This document shows positions 30,056 through 39,799 of a stretch of DNA of 50,000 nucleotides, piece by piece. Location of the stretch: the NCBI GenBank assembly GCA_963575745.1, contig CAUYUJ010014611.1, forward strand, positions 297,501-347,500, in the 5' to 3' direction. The stretch comes from Prorocentrum cordatum. Its lineage: Eukaryota; Sar; Dinophyceae; Prorocentrales; Prorocentraceae. A program made the position numbers and the translations under genes. Within the stretch, counting starts at the first letter, position 1. The number at the start of each line of letters is the position of its first letter. The notes under the pieces were generated by a model. The model was not told the origin of the DNA and did not search any database. It worked only from the letters and a program-made list of their open reading frames with translations.

Positions 30056-31909
30056 CCATCTGCTTGCAATATGCTTTCTGACTTCGAACACGTTCTGATA
30101 TCATCAACAACAACTTGTACACGAGACGAGGCGTGCAAAGCGACCACCAGCCCTTGGGAAAGCGAGGCACTCCAAGAATTACGACATCAACGACGCAGAT
30201 GAAAAGACCCGGCAGCGCGTCGCAGGCTGTCCAAATTGATCAGCCAGAGACATCGGAATTCACTCCGACAACACTGTGGTTCGCGAGCCGTGATGATACT
30301 GCAGAATTTCAAGGGCTTGAACAAGCTACCAGAGATCCACCTGCACCTTTTCAGGCCCAAGGTGCGCTGCCCGATCGACAATGTTCGGATCACGGATCTG
30401 CCGGAGCAGAGAAGGGACTGGATGGACGAGATATGCAACCGAGGCCCATATGACATCCCACGGTTCTCCATGGACGAAATGCATGTCGCACTCCAAAGAA
30501 TGCGCCGAGGCAGATGTTCAGAATCAGCCGGGGTTGCATTGGACATGTTTCTCTACTGCAGGGACGGCCTGTTGCAAGCTGTGTTGAGATGTTTAAACTC
30601 TATGCTGAGAACTGGAGCCGTTCATCCAGACTGGCAGGATACTATTTTCGTCATGCTTCCCAAGGGCGGCAACAAACGAAAGGTCAAAACTGGCGTCCCA
30701 CAGAGAATTCTGCGCATGACTTAGAAAGACTTTGCACGTCAACTCTTACAACGTCTTCCGCCAAGGCTCGAGAAAACACACTGTTCAGACCAATACGGGT
30801 TCCGCCCAGGAAAAGTATTTGATGACGCCTTCATTGTTCTGGAGCTCTATTGCAAATCGTGCGAATGGGGGCAAAAACATTAGGTTGTCAGCCTCGATTT
30901 GATCAAGGCCTTCGACCGCATTGAGCATCCGCTGCTGTTCAACGCGTTGAACGAGCAGGGTGTTCCAGTGGAGCACATCCACCTTTTATCTGACACATAC
31001 CACAACCAACGTGGGAGCGTCAACGGTAGCGGGCTATGTGATATCACCAGAGGCGTCAAGTAGAGAGACGTGCTGTCGTCGCTCCTATTCATCAGTGGTT
31101 AAGAACACGCTGTGAGGCGATTCAAGGAACCAGTTCGTGGGAAGGGCATTGACGTCGGGGGGCCAGAAAGATTGACGAACATACGGTACGCGGACGACGT
31201 GTTGCTATATGCCACGACTGCTGGCGATGCAATTTTTATGCTAGAGATTACATGCGAAAAGCTGTTCAGATGTGGACAGGCAATGAACGCAAGCAAAACC
31301 AATGTGTTCACCAACGACCCCTGGTACTTCATGGCCGCAGATGCATTGACGGTGCCTGCCGTTGACCAGAATTTACCGGTAATGCTGGACACGGACATGC
31401 ACAAATGTTTGGAGCGAAAGCTGTCTGGGGACATGCTGGATGGGTCGAACATCGACATAATCTATCACATGGAGTGCGCGTGAGCTACGTACCATGCGAA
31501 CCAGACGGTCCTGACCAACAAGAACAGTTCTGTCAAGTGTCAGCTTCGTCTCTACGACAGTGTGGTCTCGCCGACAGCCACAAACGGCTTAGCTACGTGC
31601 GAGCTGACGCCGCAGCAACGCATGAAGCCTACCGATGCGAGATCCGCCGTGCTACGCAAATTCATTGGCTTCTAGGAACGGCCAAGGGAAAATTGGAAAG
31701 CGCCGGCAGACGGTGCAAGCACCGACTTCGAAATGCGCTTTCGCAGCATCGCGTTTCTGACTGGTTGCAGGTAGCTTACATAATGGAATGGCGGCCCCTT
31801 CACAAGATTTTTCAAAACGATGTTCTACTTGGCCGAAGACGGTGATGGCATGGATTCCTACATCAGGCAAGTGATCCTGGGGATGCCGAAGGACAAGGTG
31901 GACAGATAA
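30056..31909 (+). pseudogene. LINE reverse transcriptase, stop-ridden
   Basis: The frame shows ELRHQRRR and RLSKLISQRHRNSLRQH (linker), HPDWQDTIFVMLPKGG (30,620s), DQYGFRPGK, VVSLDLIKAFDRIEH near 30,884-30,928, a GVK-stop-RDVLSSLLF block at 31,052, and the catalytic YADD at 31,187-31,198. The C-terminal part follows with QLRLYDSVVSPTATNGLATC and ARSAVLRKFIGF. The LIKAFD and YADD aspartates are kept. In-frame stops at 30,200, 30,722, 30,881, 31,061, 31,100, 31,481, 31,673, 31,772 and 31,781 disable it. No frameshift is needed between 30,236 and 31,906. Confidence 0.9.
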
Positions 31910-31930
31910 CGTAGACTGGCATCTGAGTAG

Positions 31931-32515
31931 TAAGCACGCTCATTCATTATCAGAAGTATTCCATGGTACTCGAGTGCTCAGACTTAGCTAGTATGGTTTC
32001 GTCGACTTCATGGCTTCGCAGTAGCTTGCCTGCAACTTTCGCATACTGCATACCTTCCTACGTCGTCTCCACTTGTCTTGTGCGTGCGGCCTCCACGCGC
32101 GATCGGACCTGGCTTGCTTGCGAGCGCCCGAGGCCAGAATCCTGTGCAATGTACTCCATGTTCGCCCTCCCGAGGACCCGATCCCCAAACAATTAAGCCA
32201 GACTCGCGCTCCCGAGGCCACGATTCCCCGCAAAGCTCTGAGAAGGAAACAGAGCGTTCAACTACAACTCCAACATCTCAAGGCGCTTGCTGAATGCCAA
32301 TTACCCTCGCATGATGCTCCCAGAGGTCTTCAAAACAGCGCCAGCACGTCCCAACATAGCTCTGACATCTCCCAATATGATAGCGAGGTGGCCAGCGGCA
32401 GAGGGCGAAGCAGCTACGCATATCCATATATATATATATACGTGTAAATGTCTATATATGTCTATGTCTATATGTATGTGTAGATATAGATATACGTATG
32501 AGTATATACATACAC
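31931..32515. other. Unassigned, with a short TA tract
   Basis: Sequence right of the LINE, possibly including part of its 3' region. A (TA)n/TATG tract lies at about 32,425-32,515. No gene is recognised. Confidence 0.4.
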
Positions 32516-32519
32516 ATCT

Positions 32520-32672
32520 GAGTCCCACGAACCTTCTGGGCGTGAGTGGTTTAGACCGTGTCCTCTTCAATCTGCCATCTTCCCCTTCGGGGAGGCATTT
32601 ATCATTGTTCCCCAATAATAAACACCCCCTCCCCCAGGCGACCGGCAGCCAACCAGGACCAATGAGTGCCAC
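32520..32672 (+). repeat. Dispersed repeat, also at 43,432
   Basis: GAGTGGT.TAG.CCG, TTCCCCTTCGG, TTGTTCCCCAATAATAAACA with CCCCCTCCCCCA following, and GACCGGCAGCCAACC are shared in order with 43,432-43,585. It contains AATAAA followed by ACACCCCC. Confidence 0.7.
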
Positions 32673-32924
32673 GCTAGCGAGGCACTTCTGAGACCGCGGC
32701 GTTGCATCTGAGACTTCGAGATGCGAATGCGAGCGTCGCACGACGACCCTGCGGGCCAAGCCGAGCGGACTTGAGACACCGGCATCGCCCGTCTCAAAAG
32801 TCGCTTTCCCTGGGGTCCCGTTTGGAACCACATGAGAAATGGGCCCACAAGGGGAACGTGTCCTGGACACCAGAGCCTTGACCCAGACTCGGTCTCCATC
32901 CTGAGCCGTTTCCCAGGAGAGCGC

Positions 32925-33140
32925 AGAATCGAATCGATAAATCAGATCGGCGATTAAAATGAATCCAATCGGCGGAAATCAGCAGCCGAGTCGGGAAAAG
33001 TCGAATCGGCGCAAATCGGCAAGCTAGTATGCCTCCAGTAAGGAATCGGAGTCCAAATAGGAATCCCAAATGGAATCGAATCGGAATCGGAAGCTATCGA
33101 AGTCGAATCGAATCGAATCGGAATCGGAACCCCCCGGAAC
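32925..33140. repeat. GAATCG/AATCGG degenerate repeat
   Basis: AATCGAATCG, GAATCGGAATCGG and related words recur at 5-6 bp, densest at 33,072-33,130. Confidence 0.8.
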
Positions 33141-33144
33141 CACA

Positions 33145-33380
33145 CACACGGTGGAGAACCCCAGGACACGCGTCCCTGAGGACCCGCTCGCCTCCTGGCG
33201 AGCCTCGTCGTCGTGCGCGCGAGGCGGTGGGCCAGCCGTGCGCGCAAAGTCGAGGAGACGTAAGACTCGGGCTCGGGGGACTCGGGTTGGCCTGACGCGG
33301 CCGTCAGAACGACGAGGAGGCCCAGTCTGAAAATCTGAGACGCGCACTCCCGCTGCAGACACCCCACGGACACTGGACCG
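33145..33380. other. Unassigned GC-rich sequence
   Basis: No repeat relative or reliable frame was seen. Confidence 0.35.
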
Positions 33381-33544
33381 TCAAAATCCAGGACGGGCTC
33401 GGCAACGAGCGCTTGCAAGTCCGAGTTCTGGCGCACTCGAGTCCTGCGCTTCCCCGAGTGGTGGGCCGGCCGCGCGTGCCGAAGGCGCCTTCGGGAAGCA
33501 CTGCCGGACCAGCGCCGCCAGGGCGCGCGGGTCCTGGCCGCTGT
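33381..33544 (-). CDS. Possible exon, unknown protein
   Basis: GGTTGCGCAG (acceptor) precedes 33,544 on minus. The frame reads SGQDPRALAALVRQCFPKAP, then SARAAGPPLGEAQDSS, to a stop at 33,381. The first 20 codons are strongly protein-like and G/C-ending; the rest is weaker, so the real exon may be shorter. No family is recognised. Confidence 0.35.
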
Positions 33545-33634
33545 CTGCGCAACCGCCCCACGCCCGCCGACGAAGGAGGCAGCGCCGACGCCCGCCCACT
33601 CGTGTCAAGAGGTACGGTCCTGAACTTCTGCTCA

Positions 33635-33825
33635 TCGGCGGCGCGCCCTGGGGGGGAACGAGAGGGGGCGGGCCTTCTCAGAAGTCCTGTGGCGCCTTCT
33701 GAGAAGTTTCCGGGGCCTTCCCCGAAGACACAGGAAACTTCTCAGAAGGCCCGAGAGCTTCTGAGAAGCCCTGCCGCCTTCTGAGAAGGCCTTCTCCTTC
33801 TCGCTTCCCCCCCGCTCGCCGCCGA
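33635..33825. mobile_element. CTTCTGAGAAG foldback element, copy D
   Basis: It starts TCGGCGGCG and ends CTCGCCGCCGA, with five or more CTTCTGAGAAG-type palindromes. The DNA on each side is an imperfect 31-bp direct repeat: GTCAAGAGGTACGGTCCTGA before it and GTCAAAGGGTACTGTCAGGA after it. That is longer than the 5-bp duplication at copy A. Confidence 0.75.
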
Positions 33826-34306
33826 GTCAAAGGGTACTGTCAGGAACTTTGCTTAGCGTGTCGCGGCGGAGGCCCCAGCGACACGCTGTGCCCTGCGAGC
33901 AAAACGCGCGTCGCCCCGCTCCGCGGGACTCGGACTCGGACTCGGCCTGCTTCATGCACCGCGAGGGTGCTGCAGGGTGGGGCCGAAGCGGCCAACAAAT
34001 GCAAATAACAGTGAAACAAATTCAGCAGATAGTGAGACTACAACGGACAATAACAAGATGCGTGACGAATGCAACTGCAACCTGTGTACTCGCCGGCCGG
34101 CCGCTCATGTGACGATGTAGCGAAAATGGATAGAACCAAGAAGACTGTACAATGTACACGTATACAGCGTACAAACATGTTTGCACAAGTACGAATGGCA
34201 ATAATACTCTGAAGAAAATGTACTTGTAATCGTCGTCGGCCGCCGTGTGGACCCCAAGCGGTGTGTACGCCATATGTGTATGTCGTGATATGGTGGAAGA
34301 GGTACA

Positions 34307-34865
34307 GGTCTGCACATGCTGGTGCTCGTCGGTCTGCAAAGTCTGTACATGCTGGGGTGGACGGGGAGGGGGTGGGAGTCGGCACAGGTCTGCATATGCT
34401 GGTGCCCGTCAGTCTGCACATGTGTGCACATGCTGGGGAGGGCTGGGAGGGGGGTGGGAGCCGGCACAGGTCCGCACATGACGGTGCTCGTCGGTCTGTA
34501 CAAGTCTGCCCTTGCTGGGGTGGACGGGGAGGGGGTGGGGGCCGGCACACGTCTGCACATGCTGGTGCCCGTCAGTCTGCACAAGTCTGCACATGCTGGG
34601 GAGGGCGGAGGGAGGTGGGAGTCGGCACAGGTCTGCACATGCTGGTGCTCGTCGGTCTGCACAGGTCTGCACATGCTGGGGTGGACGGGGAGGGGGTGGG
34701 AGTCGGCACAGGTCTGCAAATGCTGGTGCCCGTCAGTCTGCATAGGTCTGCACCTGCAGGGGAGGGCGGGGAGGGGGGTGGGAGCCGGCACAGGTCTGCA
34801 CATGCTGGTGCTCGTCGGTCTGCACAAGGTTGCACATGCTGGGGTGGACGGGGAACGGGCCCATT
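34307..34865 (+). repeat. 81-bp satellite in 162-bp dimers
   Basis: Seven units of about 81 bp start GGTCTGCACATGCTGGTG. They alternate strictly between type 1 (CTCGTCGGTCTG ... GGGGTGGACGGGG) and type 2 (CCCGTCAGTCTG ... GGGGAGGGC.GG). Because 81 is divisible by 3, all frames tend to stay open, and a minus frame continues from here into the GAT array as Cys/His/Thr-rich repeats. That frame is not taken as a gene. Confidence 0.9.
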
Positions 34866-34984
34866 GATGCTGCCATTCGTTGCAGATGGATTGGGTACGT
34901 CCCTGGGTAATGTAGCACTCCCCTCTCTGGCACCCCCCCCGGGCCAAGGAGAGGGAATACCCTGACCGCAGAAGGACGCCGACG

Positions 34985-35261
34985 AGGATGATGATGCTGT
35001 TCTTGGTGATGGCGATGATGGTAATGATAATGTGATGATGGCGTTGGTGGTGGTGGTGGTGATGATGATGATGATGACGATGGTGATGACGATGATGATG
35101 ACGATGATGACGACGATGACGATGATGATAGTGATGATGCTGATGCCGATGTCGATGATGATACTGATGATGGATGGTGATGATACGACGACGATGAGGA
35201 AGAGGAGGATGATGACGATGATGAAGAGTATGATGACGATGATGATGATGACGGTGATGAC

Positions 35262-35304
<43 letters not shown>

Positions 35305-35434
35305 CTGATGCTGATGCTGATGCTGATGATGATGATTATGATGCTGATGCTGATCCTGATGCTGATGCTGATGCTGATGCTGATGCTGATGCTGATGCTG
35401 ATGCTGATGATGATGATGATGGTGATGATGATGG

Positions 35435-35528
<94 letters not shown>

Positions 35529-35560
35529 GGTGGTGGTGGTGGTGGTGGCGGTGGCGGTGG
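34985..35560 (+). repeat. GAT/GCTGAT/GGT array
   Basis: Imperfect (GAT)n with a (GCTGAT)n part at 35,300-35,410 and (GGT)n at 35,512-35,560. It is the reverse complement in type of the 1,029-2,560 array. Confidence 0.97.
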
Positions 35561-35814
35561 TGGCGAGGGGGAGGACGAGCGGCAACACGGAGAGGAAGAG
35601 GATGAGGAGGAACAGCGTGGCATCCTCGTGCGTTGCCAGAGGTGGCCGCAGTGCAAGGTGACCCCGGAGGTTCACGGGAGGCCCAGACGGTCCCCAGAGG
35701 GCACGCATGGTCCCCAGAGCGCCCCCCACGAGGCCCAGAGGGCGCCAGGGGACCCGAGGGCGCAGCATTCGGGGGGCACGCCAAGATCACACCGCTGGCG
35801 GCGAGCACACGTCA

Positions 35815-35998
35815 AGGGGCCCAGGGACGCACACACATAAATAAACACCAATCCCAGGATCCCCCATGTCGTCTAATATGTTCTGGAGTTTCGTTTTCCC
35901 CCCCACTTCCCATATTTTCGAGGCATCGACGATTAGATGTGTCTGTGTTTTTTCCCCTCCTGAGAGCGGCAGCCCTCCACCTTTTTCGAAGGCCCCCC
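35815..35998 (+). repeat. Dispersed repeat, also at 5,441
   Basis: GGGGCCCAGGGACGCACACA, ATCCCAGGATCCCCC, AATATGTTCTGGAGTTTCGT and TGTGTCTGTGTTTTTTCCCC match 5,441-5,665 in order. Confidence 0.65.
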
Positions 35999-35999
35999 C

Positions 36000-36450
36000 T
36001 CGCCGAACCCTGGTCGCTTGTAATTATTTGCGTGACCATGTCAAGCATCGCTTGTCCGCTTTTTTCCTCGCTTCAGACTTGGCACTCCGTGGCCGCAGCC
36101 ATCTAGGGGGCAAAACGCATCTTTTTTGAATTTGTGGTATCTCAAACCAGGATAGCGGGGCGAAAAAAGCTTTCCGAAGGTCCTTCGAAGGAGCTCGGGA
36201 AGCTCTGGGAAAGAGCTTCTGGAAAGCTTCACGGCACGCGTGTTAGAAAACAGTGAAGGCCTTCGAGGACACGCTAAAAGCTCAAGCAACCTGCAGCGGG
36301 GATTCCTGACGAAAGCTGGAACGAGCTCCGGGGCTACCCTGCGCTGCCGGCTTCTAATTTGGAACCCTCCTGACTTTCCAAAAGCTGCCCGGGAACAAGC
36401 CCCGAAACTTCAAGCGCGGGGATCTCCATTGAAATAGCAGCCAACCAGAA
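36000..36450. other. Unassigned, snapback words near 36,170
   Basis: 36,165-36,235 is full of short GAAGC/GCTTC palindromes (GGTCCTTCGAAGGAGC, AAGAGCTTCTGGAAAGCTTC). Otherwise nothing is recognised. Confidence 0.4.
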
Positions 36451-36454
36451 GCGG

Positions 36455-36665
36455 CACCGTGGCCGCCGCAGCCGAGGCCGAGGCCGCCGCGGCTGGCGCC
36501 GCGCTGTGGCTCGTCCACTTCGGCGTCGCCGGCGACGCCGCGCACCCCGCAGCGGACGACGTCGTCGCCGTCGTCGGGGTCGTCGTTGTCGCCGTCGTCG
36601 TCGTCGGCGGCGGCGTCGTCGGCGGCGGCGTCGTCGGCGGCGTCGTCGTCGTCGGCATCGTCTTT
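36455..36665. repeat. GCC and GTC trinucleotide tracts
   Basis: GCCGAGGCC words, then (GTC)n with GGC variants. Ala/Val and Thr/Pro frames are simple-repeat readings. Confidence 0.85.
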
Positions 36666-36713
36666 GAAGGCACAGCGTCGATCGCCACTGCGCGCGCAGC
36701 CGTCGGGGATCTA

Positions 36714-36838
36714 CCGACCCGGGTCAATCCAAACCGCGGTCAGTCAGGATCCTGCAGCATCGCGCACCCAAGCCCAGGTCAGCGCACCCAAGCCCAGCTC
36801 TGCGGGATGCTGCAAAATCCAGCGCTCTGACTGACCCC
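36714..36838 (+). repeat. Dispersed repeat, also at 19,408
   Basis: GACCCGGGTCAATCCAAACC, GGTCAGTCAGGATCCTGCAG and GCGCTCTGACTGACCCCC follow the order seen at 19,408. The internal CGCACCCAAGCCCAG unit is duplicated here. Confidence 0.6.
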
Positions 36839-37024
36839 CGAGGTGTGCGGCGCCGCGCGGAGCCGGTGCGGTCCTCCCGCGGGAGCGGTCTTCTCCTATG
36901 GGCGGCGGCCGCGGGCGCAGGCGGGGGGAGCGGCCGCGGTGCACGTTTCCTCGCCCTGCCGCGCCCCTCTGGAGGAGACAGAGCTGCAGCACGGGCACAC
37001 CGTCGGAACCCTGGAAAGCTCAGG

Positions 37025-37135
37025 GGCCCTCCACCACCTCCTCCTCCTCCTCCACCTCCTGCTCCTGCTCCTGCTCCCGCTCCTGCTCCTGCTCCTGCTC
37101 TTCCTCCTCCTCCTCCTCCTCCTCCTCCTCCTCCT

Positions 37136-37181
<46 letters not shown>

Positions 37182-37251
37182 TTGCTCCTGGTCCTGGTCC
37201 TGATCCTGCTCCTGCTCCTGCCCCTGCTCCTGCGCCTGCTCCTGTTCCTGT

Positions 37252-37286
<35 letters not shown>

Positions 37287-37310
37287 ATCCTGCTCCTGCT
37301 CCTGCATGCT
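37025..37310. repeat. CTCCTG hexamer and CTC array
   Basis: (CTC)n and (CTCCTG)n over about 285 bp, giving Leu, Pro/Ala and Ser/Cys frames on plus and Gln/Glu, Gly/Ala and Ser/Arg on minus. Confidence 0.95.
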
Positions 37311-37544
37311 CGCACCGTCGGCTCCCGATTGGGACCGGCACCTCCATCGCACAGGAGGACCGACGGCGAAACCGGAAGGGTGTGTCAGCTCACTAAACTA
37401 ATCGCATATAAAGATTTGACAAACTGAAACACGTTCCCATCGGGGCCGTGTGAAATTCGATGTGCAGGATAGCTCCGGCTCGCGGAGAAGATCAATCGCG
37501 CCTGATTTGCAGCACCACGTATGTTGGGAAACAAGGATGCCGCC

Positions 37545-37761
37545 ACACAGTGGCGGATATAAGGGTGCCGAAACCCAGTCCAAATACCCAATGCTTATGA
37601 GGACACGCTCTGGGCGCAATGCCGCCACGCAGTCAACCTGCCCAGCGCTTATGAGAATAGGATCAGGCGGACAGGCGGTCTGGCGATCAGACGCGACAGG
37701 CGATCAGGCGGACAGGCGATCTGGATCAGGCGGACAGGCGATCTGGATCTGGATCTGCTCT

Positions 37762-37828
<67 letters not shown>

Positions 37829-37870
37829 CCTGCTCCTGCTCCTGCCCCTGCCCCTGCCCCTCCTCCTCCC
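37545..37870 (+). repeat. Direct repeat, GGCGGACAGGCGATCT repeat and CTCCTG array
   Basis: CCAATGCTTATGAGGACACG and CCAGCGCTTATGAGAATAGG head a diverged direct repeat that also holds GCAATGCCGCCAC(G)CAGT. 37,667-37,755 has GGCGGACAGGCGATCTGGAT units. 37,758-37,866 is a (CTCCTG)n tract. The short open frame across the first part is unassigned. Confidence 0.8.
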
Positions 37871-37973
37871 ACGCCAGCAGGGGCGTCCAGGAGCCCTGGA
37901 TGCCCAGGGTGTTCACAGGTCCACGGATCCAGGGGGCCCTTGGACTGTAAAAATCGAGTCAAGGGAATAGGTA

Positions 37974-38151
37974 CAGTCGGATTTAGGCCAGAAGGTCATG
38001 CCTCACAAGAACATGAGACCCTCCGTCAGCCAAAACAAGCAGAACCATCCCAGGGTACCCTCCCCAGAGTGCACAGGAGCATCCAACAAGCACGAAGAAC
38101 ACTAGGGCACCCTCCCCGAACAGACCTCGATCTTTTACCTCGGAACTTGTG
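37974..38151 (+). mobile_element. TIR-175 element, copy 4
   Basis: It starts CAGTCGGATTTAGGCCAGAA and its body follows copy 1 through GGGTACCCTCCCCAG, AACAAGCACGAAGAACACT and CCTCGATCTTTTACCTCGG. The right end is eroded (CGGAACTTGTG). All four copies lie in the same orientation. Confidence 0.7.
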
Positions 38152-38154
38152 CAC

Positions 38155-38460
38155 AGCGTGCCGCCGCGGCGGCCCCGGTGACGCGCTCGGCCTGCCAAGC
38201 GGATGGCGTGTCGCTCCGCTTCGCTGGGGGGGCTGGGAAAGGCTCGGGACGTGGACGTTCGGGGACCGCGAAGTGTTCTGGAAGGAGAAGACATGCAGCA
38301 TGGGCATATGAAAGCGTTGAGAAGTCCTCGCCGACCCGCGAAGTCCACATGTAATAGGTGATTCAATTGCCGCCCTCCGTCGCACCTCCCATCTAAGACG
38401 GAAGGTGCGATGAAGACAACATTGGGCTCACACGCAAGGAATTTCTGCGACCCAGCGAGT
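38155..38460. other. Unassigned sequence
   Basis: AGCGTGCCGCCGCGGCGGCC onward loosely resembles 33,852-33,930 (AGCGTGTCGCGGCGGAGGCC). No gene is seen. Confidence 0.35.
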
Positions 38461-38463
38461 CTG

Positions 38464-38625
38464 AAGGACGTATCGGGCGCCGCGGCCGATCCAAGAGTTT
38501 TGAGAGCGTTCCAGAAGTCTAAATGAGTGCATCTTTATCCCAGGCCTCACCGTCCTCCAGCTCTGGGGCCCTCTGAGATCGCTCCAGACCACTCTGGAAC
38601 GATGCAACGTTATCCCAAGCATGCC
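38464..38625 (+). repeat. Dispersed repeat, also at 23,431
   Basis: GACGTATCGGGCGCCGCGGC, TTTGAGAGCGTTCCAGAAG and CTCTGGAACGATG...TTATCCC follow the order at 23,431-23,520. Confidence 0.5.
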
Positions 38626-38879
38626 TGACACTGCCCATTGCGTCCTTCCATCATGAACCTCCCCACGCCGACTTCGACTACGATCCTTGAGGGCTCTGGC
38701 CTACCCGCCCGCCCGCGTTGGCCCTGTGGGCCCCGCCGTTGGCGGTCGCCGGCGCACTTCTGCCGACGAGCCAGATGCCAGACTCAGCGCCAGACCCCCC
38801 CCCTGAGCCACCGGGGCAGGGTGAAAACGGGCCTGCGCCGCCCACCGACGGGCCCAGCCCGCGGGGGAGGAAGAGGGAA

Positions 38880-39045
38880 GACGGGGCGGGGAGGAGGAGG
38901 AGGAGGAGGAGGAGGAGGAGGAGGAGGAGGAGGAGGAGGAGGAGGAGGAGGAGCAGGAGGGGGAGGAGGAGGAGGAGGAGGAGGAGGAGAGGGAGGAGGA
39001 GGAGGAGGAGGAGGAGGAGGAGGAGGAGAAGGAGGACGAGGAAGC
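38880..39045. repeat. GGA trinucleotide array
   Basis: Nearly perfect (GGA)n with rare GCA and GGG units. The poly-Gly, Arg and Pro frames are not genes. Confidence 0.97.
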
Positions 39046-39315
39046 TGTGCTAATGCGACAACAGAAGTCGTTCCCCGAAGGGTGCAATCGGGCGAACACG
39101 TGCGACGGAACGAAACAAAGGCATGTCGCCTGACCCCCCTCCCGGCCACCTATCCTTGAGGTGGTGTGTCGCTCCAGCGGTGCTGCGGGGAAAAGGACTT
39201 CCCGTCTCTGGAAACGGCACAGGTCCTGATACTGCGGACGCCGCTTCGCCGACCCGGATACTGCGGGCCAGCTACGCAGACCCACGAGGAACAAGTGCCA
39301 TTGAGGCTATAGCCC

Positions 39316-39792
39316 GTGGTGCGAGGGAATCGAGCCCTCCACCACGGCCAAGAAAGGGCCGCCCTCTGGTCTCCGTCGGCCAGGGCCAACCGACCTGAAC
39401 AGTATGCCCTTGGCATTCGGTGGCCCTGGTACCAGGATTCGATACCATGCCCCTGCGAAGAGGAGGAGGAGGAAGAGGAAGAAGAGGAGGTGGTGGTGGC
39501 GACGCTGCATATGGCCAGGTCGCATGTTCATCGCATGGCAGGCGGCCGCAGGGCGCGTGTAAGGCATTATGCTTACTTCGGTGTCGAACTAAAACTGAAA
39601 GGCCCCCTTCCCGTTCGAAACGGGAACACCACGCACGGAGCACGGCGCAGGGTCGAAAAACCTGCTCTCGTCGAGCAAAAGACGACAACATTCGAGAGAG
39701 CATTCGCAAGGTGGGGCAGCCAAGGGACGAAGCACGGAAGAAACGACGCAGCAGAGCAAAGGGAAGAGAGGAGGCAAGAAACAGTCATCTAG
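39316..39792 (+). CDS. Weak candidate coding frame
   Basis: After an acidic GAG tract (Glu run, about 39,460-39,490), the frame reads HMARSHVHRMAGGRRARVRH, then YAYFGVELKLKGPLPVRNGN, then VEKPALVEQKTTTFERAFAR, to a stop at 39,790. A second plus frame over the same bases (RAKDDNIRESIRKVGQPRDE) also looks acceptable, so neither is certain. No family and no splice borders are recognised. Confidence 0.25.
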   Translation: MVRGNRALHHGQERAALWSPSARANRPEQYALGIRWPWYQDSIPCPCEEEEEEEEEEEVVVATLHMARSHVHRMAGGRRARVRHYAYFGVELKLKGPLPVRNGNTTHGARRRVEKPALVEQKTTTFERAFARWGSQGTKHGRNDAAEQREERRQETVI

Positions 39793-39799
39793 ACACTGT

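Larger units (their letters stand above)
29390..31930 (+). mobile_element. Decayed LINE retrotransposon (endonuclease + RT)
   Basis: One plus-strand element carries, in order, an exonuclease-endonuclease-phosphatase (APE-type) region and a LINE-type reverse transcriptase. That is the usual domain order of non-LTR retrotransposons. From 29,837 to the final TAA at 31,907 a single frame is kept with only point stops. No poly-A tail, target duplication or ORF1 is recognised, and both ends are estimates. It sits right of a TIR-175 copy. It cannot make a full protein as it stands. Confidence 0.85.

Noticed and set aside
30020-31783. Stop-codon reassignment as the explanation for the LINE stops
   Set aside because: TAG, TAA and TGA all occur inside the frame, so no single reassignment explains them; decay is simpler.
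34105-35808. 567-residue minus-strand frame with Cys/His/Thr repeats and a poly-His run
   Set aside because: It joins the 81-bp satellite (multiple of three) and the GAT array. Its periodicity equals the DNA units and it shows no independent protein signal.
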